A DNA stretch of 64,000 nucleotides from Pandoraea terrae (lineage in GTDB: Bacteria; Pseudomonadota; Gammaproteobacteria; Burkholderiales; Burkholderiaceae): assembly GCF_902459695.1 (NCBI RefSeq), contig NZ_CABPRZ010000030.1, forward strand, positions 1 to 64,000, written 5' to 3'. Below, in pieces: positions 25,718-34,835 of this stretch (positions within the stretch are counted from its first letter, which is position 1; each line of letters starts with the position of its first letter). Both the position numbers and the translations under genes were made by a program. The notes under the pieces were generated by a model that ran no database searches, was not told where the DNA came from, and worked only from the letters and a program-made list of their open reading frames with translations.

Positions 25718-27814
25718 TCATCGGTGCTTAAACGCGAAAACGATAATCAGGACAGCGACAAGCACTGCAAGCCATTTCAAGTGGGTGACCAGCTTGCCGA
25801 GCTTCTCCACCTGTACGCTAATAGCATTTGCCTCGGCAATGTTCGATGGCGCTTGAAGCGGCAAGGCGTCGTGCGAGTTCTCGTTGTGTTCGAGCCGGCG
25901 TAAGCTGACTTTCGCGAGATCAAGCGCGAAATGCACAACGTATCCGGTTGCGATTTCCGGCGGATCCATGCCGTGGTCGCTCTTGCCTGGCCGGAGGAAC
26001 AGACACGACTCCCCGGGAAAATCAGCAACAACGCGGTCGGACACGTAAACGTGCCTCAGGCTTAGGCCGACCTTGACAGCAGTGAGCCGCCCGTCCTCAA
26101 CACCCTCGGAAAGCGCCCGCATGCTGCTTTCCGGCACGTGGCACGACGCCCACCACTGATCGGGTTCCTGCATCTCACGGTCGGAGCGGTTGTAGCCGAG
26201 CGTTGCAGTCCCAAGCGGGACGTCCGAGAAAGTAATGCCGAGCTCGTCTTGCCATTCGCGAAGGCCTTGCCGGTCTGCCGTGCTGATTTCCCGGGCCGCA
26301 AAGGAGACCTGGACTGTGCGCGTACTGTTCTCGGATTCGCCAATAATGGACAGCCGACTGTCGTCGAAGCGTGCGGCCCCGTGGATATAGGTGGAAAGCG
26401 TTGACTGCGTCTCTCCCCCTGCTGGCTCTAATTGTTGAACGATCTGGAGATCCTGCAAGGTGAGCCACAGTGATTTGGCCGGGAAATACGTCTGCGTCTT
26501 GCCACCAGCGTCGACGTATTCGAGCGTGTGCCCCCCGCGCTCCCGTATTTCGATTCCATTGCCCGCTTCGCCATACGCGACGTGCGTTCTCTCATTCAAG
26601 CGCCGATGGTCGTTCTCCGCGAGCTGCTCGTGATCAAGAGACATCAGGTAAGTCCTGATCGCGGCATTGAGGCTATCCCGAACTTCGTCGCGCTGGCGGA
26701 CCTCCTCGATGCGCTTTGGGTCACGTTCAGCCGGCGCGGTACGGGTGCGCGACAGCATTCCGCCAAGGACATCAGTCAATCGAAATGCCTCGCGTGCCGC
26801 GTTGCCGACCGCCCTGGTCGGAATCTGCCTCGCCGTCGGATCGAGGTAGAGCGGTCGCGACGGGGCGTCGACTTCCTCGCGCGACGGCAATAGCCGGTTT
26901 AACAGGTTCGCGTAGAGGGGAAGCAACGGCAGGAGCAGGCAGGCAATCATCAGGTTGAACAGCGTATGAAAATCGGCAACCACACGCGCATTGTCTGGCT
27001 CGATCGTGACCATGAAGCGGCCGATTGGCCCGAGCGCTGCTAGCGCCACCACGACGCCCACTGCCCGCGGGAGCAGATTTCCAACCGGCAGTCGCCTCGA
27101 CGCCGGATCGTTTGCCGCAGTCCCTTCCAGGACGGGGTTGATCGCGGTGCCGAGGTTCGCCCCCAACACCAGTGCAAAAGCCGTATACGGCGGTACCACG
27201 TTCCGCGCGCAAAGTAATGTGATGAGCAGGACGGTCGCAACGTTCGAATCTGCGACCCAGGTCAAGCCGGCAGCCAGCAGGACATCGACCAGCGGTACGG
27301 TGGACGCGGCACCCAGCAGCATGCGAAGACTGGGGGCATCCTCGTAGTCCGTCATCAACTCGATCAACTGGTGCAGCGCAATCAGCATCAAGCCCAAGCC
27401 GATGAGCATGCGGCCGAGATTGTGTGCACGCGTGTTCGATACCTTGCGGAACATCAGCGCGCCAACCAGGATCAGGGCCGGTGAAACGGCCGCGGCATCA
27501 AAAGACAGCAGTTGCGCGATCAACGTCGTGCCGACGTTTGCGCCGAGCATGACGGCAAGGGCGGGAACCAGGTCGACGAGCCCTTCGGCAGCGAAGCTGG
27601 CAGTCATGAGTCCGGTCGCCGTACTGCTTTGCAATACCGCCGTCACGCCCATTCCGGCGAGGAAGGCGCGGAGTCGTCCGCGCAGCGCTCGACCCAGGAG
27701 TGAACGAAGGGCGGCCCCGAATGCGCGCTGCGCACCGCTTTGAACCATGTGGGTGCCCCACAGGAGCAGCGCAATAGCGCCAGCGAGATCGATCAGCGTG
27801 TACGTAAAATTCAC
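25718..27814 (-). CDS. Na/Pi cotransporter-family protein joined to an unrelated C-terminal domain
   Basis: Residues 1-310 are a NptA/YjbB-type Na/Pi cotransporter with the two inverted halves of that family: QSSTATG at 63-69 and GANVGTT at 91-97, then DSNVATVLLITLL near 189-201 and GANLGTA near 218-224. From about 340 a PhoU-like helical region begins, as expected, but the similarity stops at residue 408 (ENDHRRLNE). The remaining 290 residues are a soluble region of unknown family ending in one membrane helix near 678-695. Normal relatives are about 550 residues and complete the PhoU domain. The joined tail may be a deletion fusion of two neighbouring genes. Transport by the N-terminal part is plausible; its regulation is probably altered. 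Transcription is leftward toward the island boundary. Confidence 0.82.
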   Translation of the reverse strand: MNFTYTLIDLAGAIALLLWGTHMVQSGAQRAFGAALRSLLGRALRGRLRAFLAGMGVTAVLQSSTATGLMTASFAAEGLVDLVPALAVMLGANVGTTLIAQLLSFDAAAVSPALILVGALMFRKVSNTRAHNLGRMLIGLGLMLIALHQLIELMTDYEDAPSLRMLLGAASTVPLVDVLLAAGLTWVADSNVATVLLITLLCARNVVPPYTAFALVLGANLGTAINPVLEGTAANDPASRRLPVGNLLPRAVGVVVALAALGPIGRFMVTIEPDNARVVADFHTLFNLMIACLLLPLLPLYANLLNRLLPSREEVDAPSRPLYLDPTARQIPTRAVGNAAREAFRLTDVLGGMLSRTRTAPAERDPKRIEEVRQRDEVRDSLNAAIRTYLMSLDHEQLAENDHRRLNERTHVAYGEAGNGIEIRERGGHTLEYVDAGGKTQTYFPAKSLWLTLQDLQIVQQLEPAGGETQSTLSTYIHGAARFDDSRLSIIGESENSTRTVQVSFAAREISTADRQGLREWQDELGITFSDVPLGTATLGYNRSDREMQEPDQWWASCHVPESSMRALSEGVEDGRLTAVKVGLSLRHVYVSDRVVADFPGESCLFLRPGKSDHGMDPPEIATGYVVHFALDLAKVSLRRLEHNENSHDALPLQAPSNIAEANAISVQVEKLGKLVTHLKWLAVLVAVLIIVFAFKHR

Positions 27815-27973
27815 GATTCAGACCCCCGGCGCCAAACCGTTGCCCATGTGAGGGTCCCCCAAAAACCGTGCCACTGAAAAGTGGAAAAATCCGGTCTCGG
27901 GGTTACGCCTGGGTTACAGTCTGGACTTGATCGCTGCCACGTGCGCCCGGTCGTCCGACGCAGGCGTCATCGC

Positions 27974-28171
27974 TTAGTGGATCCGCTCAACGCGTTGAAG
28001 CAAGTGGTGACCTCGCGCAGTGACGCGCGGACGCTGATGTCCTGATGCCAGCCTGTCGAGTTCGACGAGTTGACGTTCCAGCAGGGCTTCGAGATCAGGG
28101 CGAGTCATATCAACTTGATCTGGTGCATCCTTCAACAACATCAATGTGGCGAATTCATGTGGACTCAGCAT
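27974..28171 (-). CDS. Small conserved-type hypothetical protein
   Basis: The chosen start at 28171 gives 65 residues, beginning MLSPHEFATLMLLKDAPDQ. It is preceded by a strong AGGAGG site four to five bases upstream, whereas the longer frame starting at 28231 has none. The product is a small soluble protein with a likely helix-turn-helix-like arrangement and the ending RVTARGHHLLQRVERIH. I recall similar short proteins from Burkholderiaceae with no assigned function. It stands alone between the Na/Pi gene and the sulfatase. Confidence 0.65.
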   Translation of the reverse strand: MLSPHEFATLMLLKDAPDQVDMTRPDLEALLERQLVELDRLASGHQRPRVTARGHHLLQRVERIH

Positions 28172-28510
28172 CTGTGCCTCCTGCGACGAGAATTTCTTCA
28201 ACACGCTGACCAGAGGATGGCGCACGGCCATCGTGCCAGCGCGGGGAGTTCATGACAGATAACGCAACCCCGCCTTGCGCGGGGTTTTTTGCTGACCAAG
28301 CTCTGTAAAAGCGGGCCCGGAAGCTGCATTCTAGTCGCTATGCGCGAGCTGTCAATGTTGCACCTGCAGCAATTCCCGGTCCGCGCGCTCGCGGCACGGT
28401 GGCGCGGGGGGATCCTCAGAACCACTGAACTATAATTTGTTTGCAGCATGCTCACGGGATACATCGAATACCTTTCTGCACAAGATCGCATTGATCAGAG
28501 AGAGACACCG
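28172..28510. other. Intergenic region with a hairpin, no gene seen
   Basis: Apart from the ribosome-binding site of the leftward small gene and the hairpin at 28266-28290, this spacer has no coding frame with support. A promoter for the sulfatase is likely in the AT-richer stretch near 28425-28445, but no consensus elements stand out. Confidence 0.4.
28266..28290 (+). terminator. Intrinsic terminator hairpin without an obvious upstream gene
   Basis: AACCCCGC and GCGGGGTT form a strong stem with a five-base loop and a T-run (GGGGTTTTTT). No plus-strand gene ends before it, so it may be left over from a lost gene or end an unannotated small transcript. Confidence 0.7.
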
Positions 28511-29992
28511 ATGAGGCATCAAGAACGAATTCGAATCCTCGCTCTGTGTACAGCCGCCTTTGTATTGGGCTCGTTCTTTGCCCCTCAGGTGGCCGCGGCC
28601 CTTGGACCATGTGAACAGATTGCCGACGCGTGTCGCCAGGCAGGCTTTGTGCGAGGCGGTGCGAAGGGGGGTACAGGCCTCCAGGTGGATTGTGTTCGGC
28701 CGCTCATACAGGGAACGGCGCAGCCAAACCGGGCTGGCAAGCCTCTGCCGCGAGTCGATCCATCGCTCGTGGCCGCATGCAAAGCAAAGCATCCAGATTT
28801 TGGGCAACTTCCCACGCAGCCATCCCAGCCGAGCGGCCAACTGTCGCGTGCGAGCCCGCCCCCGCCCGTCGCAGTCGTGCAGGGCGCACCGGCCCAATCT
28901 GCAGCGAGTCAACGGCCAAATATCGTCTTTATCCTCACGGATGACCTTTCCTGGAACTTGGTGCAATACATGCCGCACGTCCTCAAGATGCAGAGGGAGG
29001 GCGCCACTTTCACCAATTACTACGTCACCGACTCGCTATGTTGTCCCTCGCGTTCCTCGATCTTCACTGGACGTTATCCCCACAATACGGGTATCTACCG
29101 CAACGTCGGTGAAGACGGTGGCTATCTCGGGTTTAATAAGCGCGGTCATGAACAGGCGACCTTCGCGACCGCACTCCAAGTGGCCGGCTATCGCACAGCC
29201 ATGCTCGGCAAGTACTTGAACGGCTATTTACCTGCGGTTCATCCGCCTGCGCCAGGCTGGACATTCTGGGCAGTGGCAGGGAACGGATACCCGGGCTTTA
29301 ACTATGACCTCAATCAAGACGGAAGGATTGTCCATTACGGCAACAAGCCGAAAGACTATATGACGGATGTCCTCTCCGATTTGGCGGTACGCTTCATCCA
29401 GCAGTCGGCCGGCACGCCGTTCATGATCGAGATCGCGACCTTCGCGCCGCACGCACCGTACACACCGGCGCCGCGCGACGCTGATGCGCTGCCGGGCCTG
29501 CGCGCTCCACGCACGCCAGCGTTTGACGCCGCCCCCGATGCAAAGGCGGCCCAATGGCTTAAAGCGCATCGCTCGCTTTCCGACGCCGACATCGCCGGCA
29601 TGGCGACTTCTGCGAGCATCGACGGCCGCAGCCTGGCGCCGCTAGTCCATGGGCAGAAAGTTTCGGATTGGGGAACAGTGGCGCTCGTTGAGCAACGTGG
29701 ACCGGTCCGGAACTTGGTCGATCCGGATTTACCGGGTATCCGCAGCGGAAACCCGACGACGTATGAAGCCATGCGAGGGCTCGCGTCGCTGTACGTCGAG
29801 TACGCTAATGGGGACAGGGAGTACCACGATCGCACCACCGACCCGGACGAGCTGCGCAATACCTTCTCGTTGTTGTCCGACGACGAGAAGGCGACACTGC
29901 ACGGGACCCTCGAGGAAGTCCAGCGTTGTCAGGGCACGCAGAGCTGTACCGGCGCGAGGCGTCCGACTCGCTCGCCGCAACGCGTGAAGTGA
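28511..29992 (+). pseudogene. Secreted sulfatase with an in-frame loss of the middle of the catalytic domain
   Basis: The 493-residue product starts with a signal peptide, a cysteine-rich spacer (residues 33-95) and a proline-rich linker. The sulfatase domain then begins at PNIVFILTDDLS, with metal ligands D144/D145 and the formylglycine site CCPSR at 177-181. After SLSDADIAG, near nucleotide 29595, the sequence jumps to MATSASIDGRSLAPL, which is the C-terminal part of the family. About 150 residues are missing, including the usual SDNG motif that supplies the second metal ligands. The frame is kept. Full-length relatives hydrolyse sulfate esters, as in N-acetylglucosamine-6-sulfatase-like enzymes. 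This copy should be catalytically dead. The start at 28511 was chosen because it begins the signal peptide. Confidence 0.8.
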
Positions 29993-30495
29993 TCGCCCCC
30001 GTAGGCATTAACTTGTCGCTGATGGCGGCGATGGTGAGGGATTCCATGAAGGGTTCCTGATCGTCGCGTCAGTATCATGCCGGATTCTTCCAGTTGCCAA
30101 TAGGACGGCTTTGCGGGGGAACCTCACATGCGGATGGGTTAACCATCAAGTGATATTCCTTAAGCCATTCGTCGTAACGCAGTCCTGCGATTACACGATG
30201 TGGCGCTCCCGTCTAAGCTGGAATCCTTCCCGCACACTTCGTGCTCCCAGGTGCGGGCAGCTTTCCCAACCCGGCGTCAGCCGGGTTGTTTTTACACGCA
30301 GCCCGGCGTCAGCCGGGTTGTTTTTACACGCAGCCCGGCGTATCGGAAATGAAACATTGACAGGCCCTCCATCCCTGTCTTCTTGCTTGCGTGATTTGAT
30401 TTTTCAATACAAACAATCGGTTACGCGATTTGGAACGAGGCTTGCTTGACCTGAAGTACCGCGAAGCGCTCAACTCCGGATAAACGTGACCGACT
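29993..30495. other. Intergenic region with duplicated hairpins
   Basis: No coding frame with support is seen. The main feature is the tandem hairpin repeat at 30270-30342. The remaining sequence is of mixed composition and may contain remnants, but none is recognisable. Confidence 0.5.
30270..30342 (+). repeat. Tandemly duplicated terminator-like hairpin, 32-bp unit
   Basis: The 32-bp unit consists of the hairpin CCCGGCGTCAGCCGGG, the tract TTGTTTTT and a short ACACGCAG tail. It occurs exactly twice (30270-30301 and 30302-30333), and nine bases of a third copy follow. Each unit is a complete intrinsic terminator in the plus direction. The copies are identical, so the duplication is recent. 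Confidence 0.85.
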
Positions 30496-30750
30496 ATGCA
30501 ATTCTTTGCACTTCACGAATTCGACAGGATCGACATCTGGTCGTTAGCAACCTTGGTGGCCTGCTTGCCAGGAAATTTGGCACTGGCGCTCATAAGTCAA
30601 GCCGCACCATGGGTCCCTTTTCTTCCCGGGATGGATGCATCTTCGCTCACGGGCCGGGGCCTTTTTTACAATAGCGCCGCGTGGGTAATATCCATCCTCT
30701 TTTGGTCGCTCGTCATCACCTGTGCCGTCGCGCGGAACAGGCGCTTGTGA
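30496..30750 (+). CDS. Small predicted inner-membrane protein
   Basis: This 84-residue frame encodes two hydrophobic stretches (about 15-35 and 60-78) separated by a short loop and ends in a basic tail, AVARNRRL, which suggests a cytoplasmic C-terminus. No family is recognised. It is convergent with the SulP gene, with three bases between the stops, and is preceded by no clear ribosome-binding site. The membrane-like composition over the full length supports it as a real gene, but weakly. Confidence 0.5.
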   Translation: MQFFALHEFDRIDIWSLATLVACLPGNLALALISQAAPWVPFLPGMDASSLTGRGLFYNSAAWVISILFWSLVITCAVARNRRL

Positions 30751-30753
30751 GAA

Positions 30754-32451
30754 TCACGCCGGGTTCGCCGCAATCGAACGCACGCACTGGTCCACACTGA
30801 GGTCGTGCAACGCGTCACGCGTCAACGCATCACTGGCTGCGCGCGAAAGCACATCAAGCACTGGCGGCTTCAGACGCACGAGCAGCAGACGCTGGCCGGA
30901 GGCGGCCACGTCGGCGGCAAATGTCCGCAACGCTTCGATCGTCGATCCGTCGACATCAGGCGACTCCTCAAGGCTGATGATGACGGTATGAATCCCCTCC
31001 TCGGCCTCCGCGCGCATTTGCCGCACGTGGGCCAGCACGCGCTCGGCATTGGCGAAGAAGATGGGCGCCTCGGGCCGCACGATCAGTATCCCGGGCACGG
31101 TGCGCGCCTCCGGATGCGCGGCAACGTCGACGAAATCATGCCCGTCGCCGAGGCGTCCGAGTTGGCTGACCTTCGGTTCGGAGAACTTGCGCAGGGTCAA
31201 CGCCAGGCTGATGCCGATGGCGGTGAGCAGGCCGTGGAGCACGCCGAGCAGCAGGACCGCAACGCAAGCGGCCACCACCAGCAGACGGTCACGCCGCCAG
31301 ATCCAGTACGGCCGGAACGCGTCAAGCGTGAGCGTGTGGCTGACGGCGTGAATGACGATGGCCGCCAACACCGGCTCGGGCGTACGGGCGAGCTGCGGCA
31401 GCAACAGCGCCACGATCAGTGCGATCAGCACGGCGGCGCACCCGCCCGCCAGCCGGGATTGCGCGCCGGCGGCTTCGTTGGCGGAGGTGGCGGAATACCC
31501 GGCGCCGACCGGCATGCCGTACAGCGCACCGCTGCCGAGATTGGCAATGCCGAGCGCCATGAGGTCGCGATTGGGTGAGGTCGGGTCGCCGTGCTTGAGG
31601 GCAAAGCTGCGGATGGAGCCGTATGACTCAGCGTATATGATCAGCACCATCGCGACCGCCAGTTCCCCAAGACGCAGCCATTGAACGCGTGACAGGTCGG
31701 GCAGGCCGAGCGTGACGTGCGGCATCGTGATTGCGCCGACCTCATGGATGCCGTAGCGGGGCAGATCGACGACATAGGCCGAGGCGATCCCCAGCACGAT
31801 CACCACCATTGCGCCCGGCACTCTGCGCCAACGCTTCACGGCAAACAGTAGGACAACGGCCGCGAGACAAACGGCCAGCGCACGCAGGTTCCATGCGCCC
31901 ACTTCCTGCAGCAGCTGGTACGCGAAGCGCGGTAGATCGTTGTACCCCGATTTGACGCCGGCCACGCCGGCAATCTGCCTGAGGATGATCGTGGCGGCAA
32001 GTCCGAACGTAAAGCCGCGCAACACTGGCTTCGCGATGAAGTCGGTGATCCCGCCCAGGCGAGCCAGCCCGGCGATCAACAGAAACAGGCCGGCCAGCAT
32101 CACCAGTCCCGCTGCCAGCGCCAACCGCAATGAACCACCGGCGACGTCCATCGACAACGTGGCGGCAGCAAGCACGGCGGCCGATGACGAGGTTGCCGAG
32201 ACGACCGCGAAGCGGCTGGTGCCTGCGAGACCGTAGACCACCAGCCCGACAAGCAGGCCGATCAGCCCCGCTTGCGGTGGCAAGTTGCCGATGCCCGCGT
32301 ACGCGACGGCTTCCGGTAACAGCAAGCCTGCAATCGAACAGCCTGCGACGATGTCCTGGGTCCAGCGTCTGTCCGTGTCCGGCGGCGGCGTACCGTTCGC
32401 ACGCGCGGTGGACGACGACAAGTCGCCGGGTGCGGCAGGCACAGGTGGCAT
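30754..32451 (-). CDS. SulP-family anion transporter with STAS domain
   Basis: The 565-residue protein has a multi-helix SulP core (about residues 30-420), with the family stretch LLPEAVAYAGIGNLPPQAG in the first helices and SATSSSAAVLAAATL following. A cytoplasmic STAS domain lies at about 450-560, including VIISLEESPDVDGSTIEAL, in which the serine region of the STAS loop is preserved. SulP proteins exchange or co-transport sulfate, bicarbonate or carboxylates across the inner membrane. Several sulfur-related genes lie in the window (sulfatase relic, TauE/SafE exporter, CysD/CysNC), which makes sulfate a reasonable guess, but the sequence does not decide the anion. It is a single-gene unit. 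Confidence 0.92.
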   Translation of the reverse strand: MPPVPAAPGDLSSSTARANGTPPPDTDRRWTQDIVAGCSIAGLLLPEAVAYAGIGNLPPQAGLIGLLVGLVVYGLAGTSRFAVVSATSSSAAVLAAATLSMDVAGGSLRLALAAGLVMLAGLFLLIAGLARLGGITDFIAKPVLRGFTFGLAATIILRQIAGVAGVKSGYNDLPRFAYQLLQEVGAWNLRALAVCLAAVVLLFAVKRWRRVPGAMVVIVLGIASAYVVDLPRYGIHEVGAITMPHVTLGLPDLSRVQWLRLGELAVAMVLIIYAESYGSIRSFALKHGDPTSPNRDLMALGIANLGSGALYGMPVGAGYSATSANEAAGAQSRLAGGCAAVLIALIVALLLPQLARTPEPVLAAIVIHAVSHTLTLDAFRPYWIWRRDRLLVVAACVAVLLLGVLHGLLTAIGISLALTLRKFSEPKVSQLGRLGDGHDFVDVAAHPEARTVPGILIVRPEAPIFFANAERVLAHVRQMRAEAEEGIHTVIISLEESPDVDGSTIEALRTFAADVAASGQRLLLVRLKPPVLDVLSRAASDALTRDALHDLSVDQCVRSIAANPA

Positions 32452-32514
32452 GGCGAGGCTCCCGAAGCAATACGTGTGGCCGGAAAGGCAATGATACAGT
32501 CGCCGGCAATCAAA

Positions 32515-32554
32515 TGAAAACGGACCACGTCAGGCACTGGCGCCAGGTGGTCCG
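32515..32554 (-). terminator. Intrinsic terminator of the porin gene
   Basis: CGGACCAC and GTGGTCCG form a stem around a loop that can itself pair (GGCACTGGCGCC). On the minus strand it is followed by TTTTCATTTG. It lies about 70 bases after the porin stop. Confidence 0.7.
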
Positions 32555-32623
32555 TTCCGCATTGCGCTGCGCCGAAGCGGGCGTATTTCGTTGCGCTCGC
32601 CCGGTCAGCCGGCGCTCATCACG

Positions 32624-33691
32624 TCAGAAGCGATGCTGAATGCCCGCCGTCACACCGGCTTGCGTATCCGCGGCGCCCGCAAGGTCACGCGAAAGACCGA
32701 CCTTCTGACCGTGCTTCGCCAAGGCATATCCACCTGACACATACAGCGTCGTACGCTTCGAAAGCGAATAGTTTGCACGCAGCGAGATCAGCGCCGGATC
32801 GGCATCGCTGGCGTTCTTGATGTCCTGATGGTACACGGCACCATACAAGGTGAAGGCAGGCGTGAAGTCATATGAGAAGCCGAGCCAGTACATGTCGCTG
32901 CGCAGCGCCGCGCTTGCCGTCGTGAAAGTCTTCCTGTAGTTGCGATAGCCGGCCATCACCTTGGCGGCGCCGAAATCGTAGCTCGCGCCCGCATGAATGC
33001 CCTGGATATAGTCTGTCGTGTCGGCCGGCGCGACGTTGCCGGCTGCGCCGTTCTGGCGATCATACGTGGCCACGATGGCGAACGGCCCGTTCTCGTAGCC
33101 CAGTCCGATATCGTACTTCGCGCTGGTCTTCATGCTGCCCGGCACGTTGCCGAAGCCATACAGCGCACCGATCTTGAAGCCGTTGAATTCGACGTCATAG
33201 CGCACGGCATTCGCGGCGCGCGAAAACAATCCGTCCTTGCGCCCGCCGGTCGCCGTCGAGCTCGTTGCCCAGGAGTAGTTCGGCGCATACCCCATCGGAT
33301 CGAACGGCAACATGTAGTCGTACGTGGTAGTGAACGTGCGGCCGAGGGTCACCTGCCCCCATCGCTTGTCTTTCAGGCCGACGGTCGCACGGCGGTCGAA
33401 GATGGCCCCCGGGCCGTCGTCGAACTGACCGTTCGCCACATTGAAGCCGCTTTCCAACTGGAACACTGCCTTCAACCCGCCGCCCAGGTCTTCCGAGCCC
33501 CGGAAGCCGAACCGCGAAGTATTCTTGCCGCCCGAGATGAAGCGCGCGGCGCCGCCGGCGTCGCTCGCGTGCGTGACATATTCGACGCCGGCGTCGACGA
33601 TGCCGTAGATCGTCACGTTCGATTGCGCATGCGCATTCCCGCCCAAGGCGCATGCCGCCAGGGTTGCCATGCCGATACTGCTTCGCTTCAT
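32624..33691 (-). CDS. Gram-negative porin (OmpC-like)
   Basis: From the ATG at 33691 the product is 355 residues. It has a signal peptide ending NAHAQ, then the mature start SNVTIYGIVDAGVEY typical of betaproteobacterial trimeric porins, and a C-terminal QAGVTAGIQHRF ending in phenylalanine as needed for BAM insertion. A GGAG site precedes this ATG; the longer in-frame start at 33871 would run into the upstream ABC gene and spoil the signal peptide. It forms a general diffusion channel in the outer membrane. It follows the ABC transporter operon on the same strand and may supply substrate to it, although a separate promoter in the 76-base gap is possible. Confidence 0.93.
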   Translation of the reverse strand: MKRSSIGMATLAACALGGNAHAQSNVTIYGIVDAGVEYVTHASDAGGAARFISGGKNTSRFGFRGSEDLGGGLKAVFQLESGFNVANGQFDDGPGAIFDRRATVGLKDKRWGQVTLGRTFTTTYDYMLPFDPMGYAPNYSWATSSTATGGRKDGLFSRAANAVRYDVEFNGFKIGALYGFGNVPGSMKTSAKYDIGLGYENGPFAIVATYDRQNGAAGNVAPADTTDYIQGIHAGASYDFGAAKVMAGYRNYRKTFTTASAALRSDMYWLGFSYDFTPAFTLYGAVYHQDIKNASDADPALISLRANYSLSKRTTLYVSGGYALAKHGQKVGLSRDLAGAADTQAGVTAGIQHRF

Positions 33692-33767
33692 TGTCTTCTC
33701 CATGTGTTGATTCTGGTTTTGGTGCGTGGGTGGATTCCCGCGCGGTTCTTCTGCAATTGCCCAGTCG

Positions 33768-34835
33768 TTAGCTCGCTTGCGCGAACGCCCAGCAGTCGTT
33801 GGCGGGAAACTCGACCCAATGGTTCCCCGGGTCGCGAGGAATATGCCCGAAGGCGCGAAAGCGCAGTTCACCGCAATGGAACAGGTATTCCCAGCGGTCG
33901 CCGAGATACATTGACGTGACGAGGTTGGCGTTCAGGCGGTTCTGGCCGGGGCCGTCCGCCACCTGCACACGCTCGAGGCGAATCACCGCTTGCGCGGCCT
34001 GGCCCGGTTGCAAGGCTTCGCGGGCGCGTGCCTGGAGCTCGAAACCGTTGCCGCGCAGCCGTACGTGTTCGCCGTCTATCGACGTCACTGTCGCGTCGAT
34101 CCGGTTATTGCTGCCCATGAACTCCGCCGTATAAAGGGAGCGCGGCGCGCCATACAGCTGCGCCGGCGTGCCCTCCTGCTCGATCCGTCCGTTGCGCAGC
34201 AAAAGGATGCGATCGGACATTGCCATCGCCTCGGTCTGGTCATGCGTCACGCATAGCGCAGACAGGCCCAACGACACGATGAGTTCTCGCAACCATGCAC
34301 GCGCCTCTTCGCGCAGCTTGGCGTCGAGGTTGGAAAGCGGCTCGTCGAGCAGAATGACCGGCGGGTTATAGACCAGCGCACGCGCAATGGCTACGCGCTG
34401 CTGCTGGCCGCCCGAGAGTTGATAAGGAAAGCGCTCGGAGAGATGACCGAGCCCGAGCTGTTCAAGCACGCCTTGTACACGGCGCTTGCGCTCGGCGCTA
34501 CCCACCTTGCGCAGCTTCAGTCCGTATCCGACGTTGTCCGACACGGTACGATGCGGCCACAATGCGTACGACTGGAACACGAGCCCGAGCGACCGCTGTT
34601 CGACCGGGCAATCGATTTCGTCCTCGCCGTCGAAAAAGACCTGCGCGTCGAGAGCGATGCGTCCGCTCGACGGTTGCTCGAGGCCCGCGACGGCGCGCAG
34701 CAGCGTGGTTTTTCCGCTTCCCGACGCACCGAGCAGACATACCACCTCGCCCGCCTTCAACGCAAATGACACGCCCTTCAAGATCGGATTTGCGCCGTAG
34801 CTCAGGCACAGATTGTCGACGATGAGCTTATCCAT
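33768..34835 (-). CDS. ABC transporter ATP-binding protein, ferric-iron/Afu type
   Basis: The 355-residue ATPase has Walker A GASGSGKT near residues 36-43, signature LSGGQQQRVAIARAL, Walker B VILLDEPLSNLD and an H-loop in CVTHDQTEAM. A TOBE-like C-terminal domain covers about 240-350. This is the FbpC/PotA/CysA branch; the permease and binding protein place it with the AfuABC/FbpABC or PgtC-like iron or phosphorylated-organic-acid importers. It overlaps the permease stop by eight bases, so translation is coupled. The binding-protein gene of the set is broken, so import by this system is doubtful. Confidence 0.9.
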   Translation of the reverse strand: MDKLIVDNLCLSYGANPILKGVSFALKAGEVVCLLGASGSGKTTLLRAVAGLEQPSSGRIALDAQVFFDGEDEIDCPVEQRSLGLVFQSYALWPHRTVSDNVGYGLKLRKVGSAERKRRVQGVLEQLGLGHLSERFPYQLSGGQQQRVAIARALVYNPPVILLDEPLSNLDAKLREEARAWLRELIVSLGLSALCVTHDQTEAMAMSDRILLLRNGRIEQEGTPAQLYGAPRSLYTAEFMGSNNRIDATVTSIDGEHVRLRGNGFELQARAREALQPGQAAQAVIRLERVQVADGPGQNRLNANLVTSMYLGDRWEYLFHCGELRFRAFGHIPRDPGNHWVEFPANDCWAFAQAS

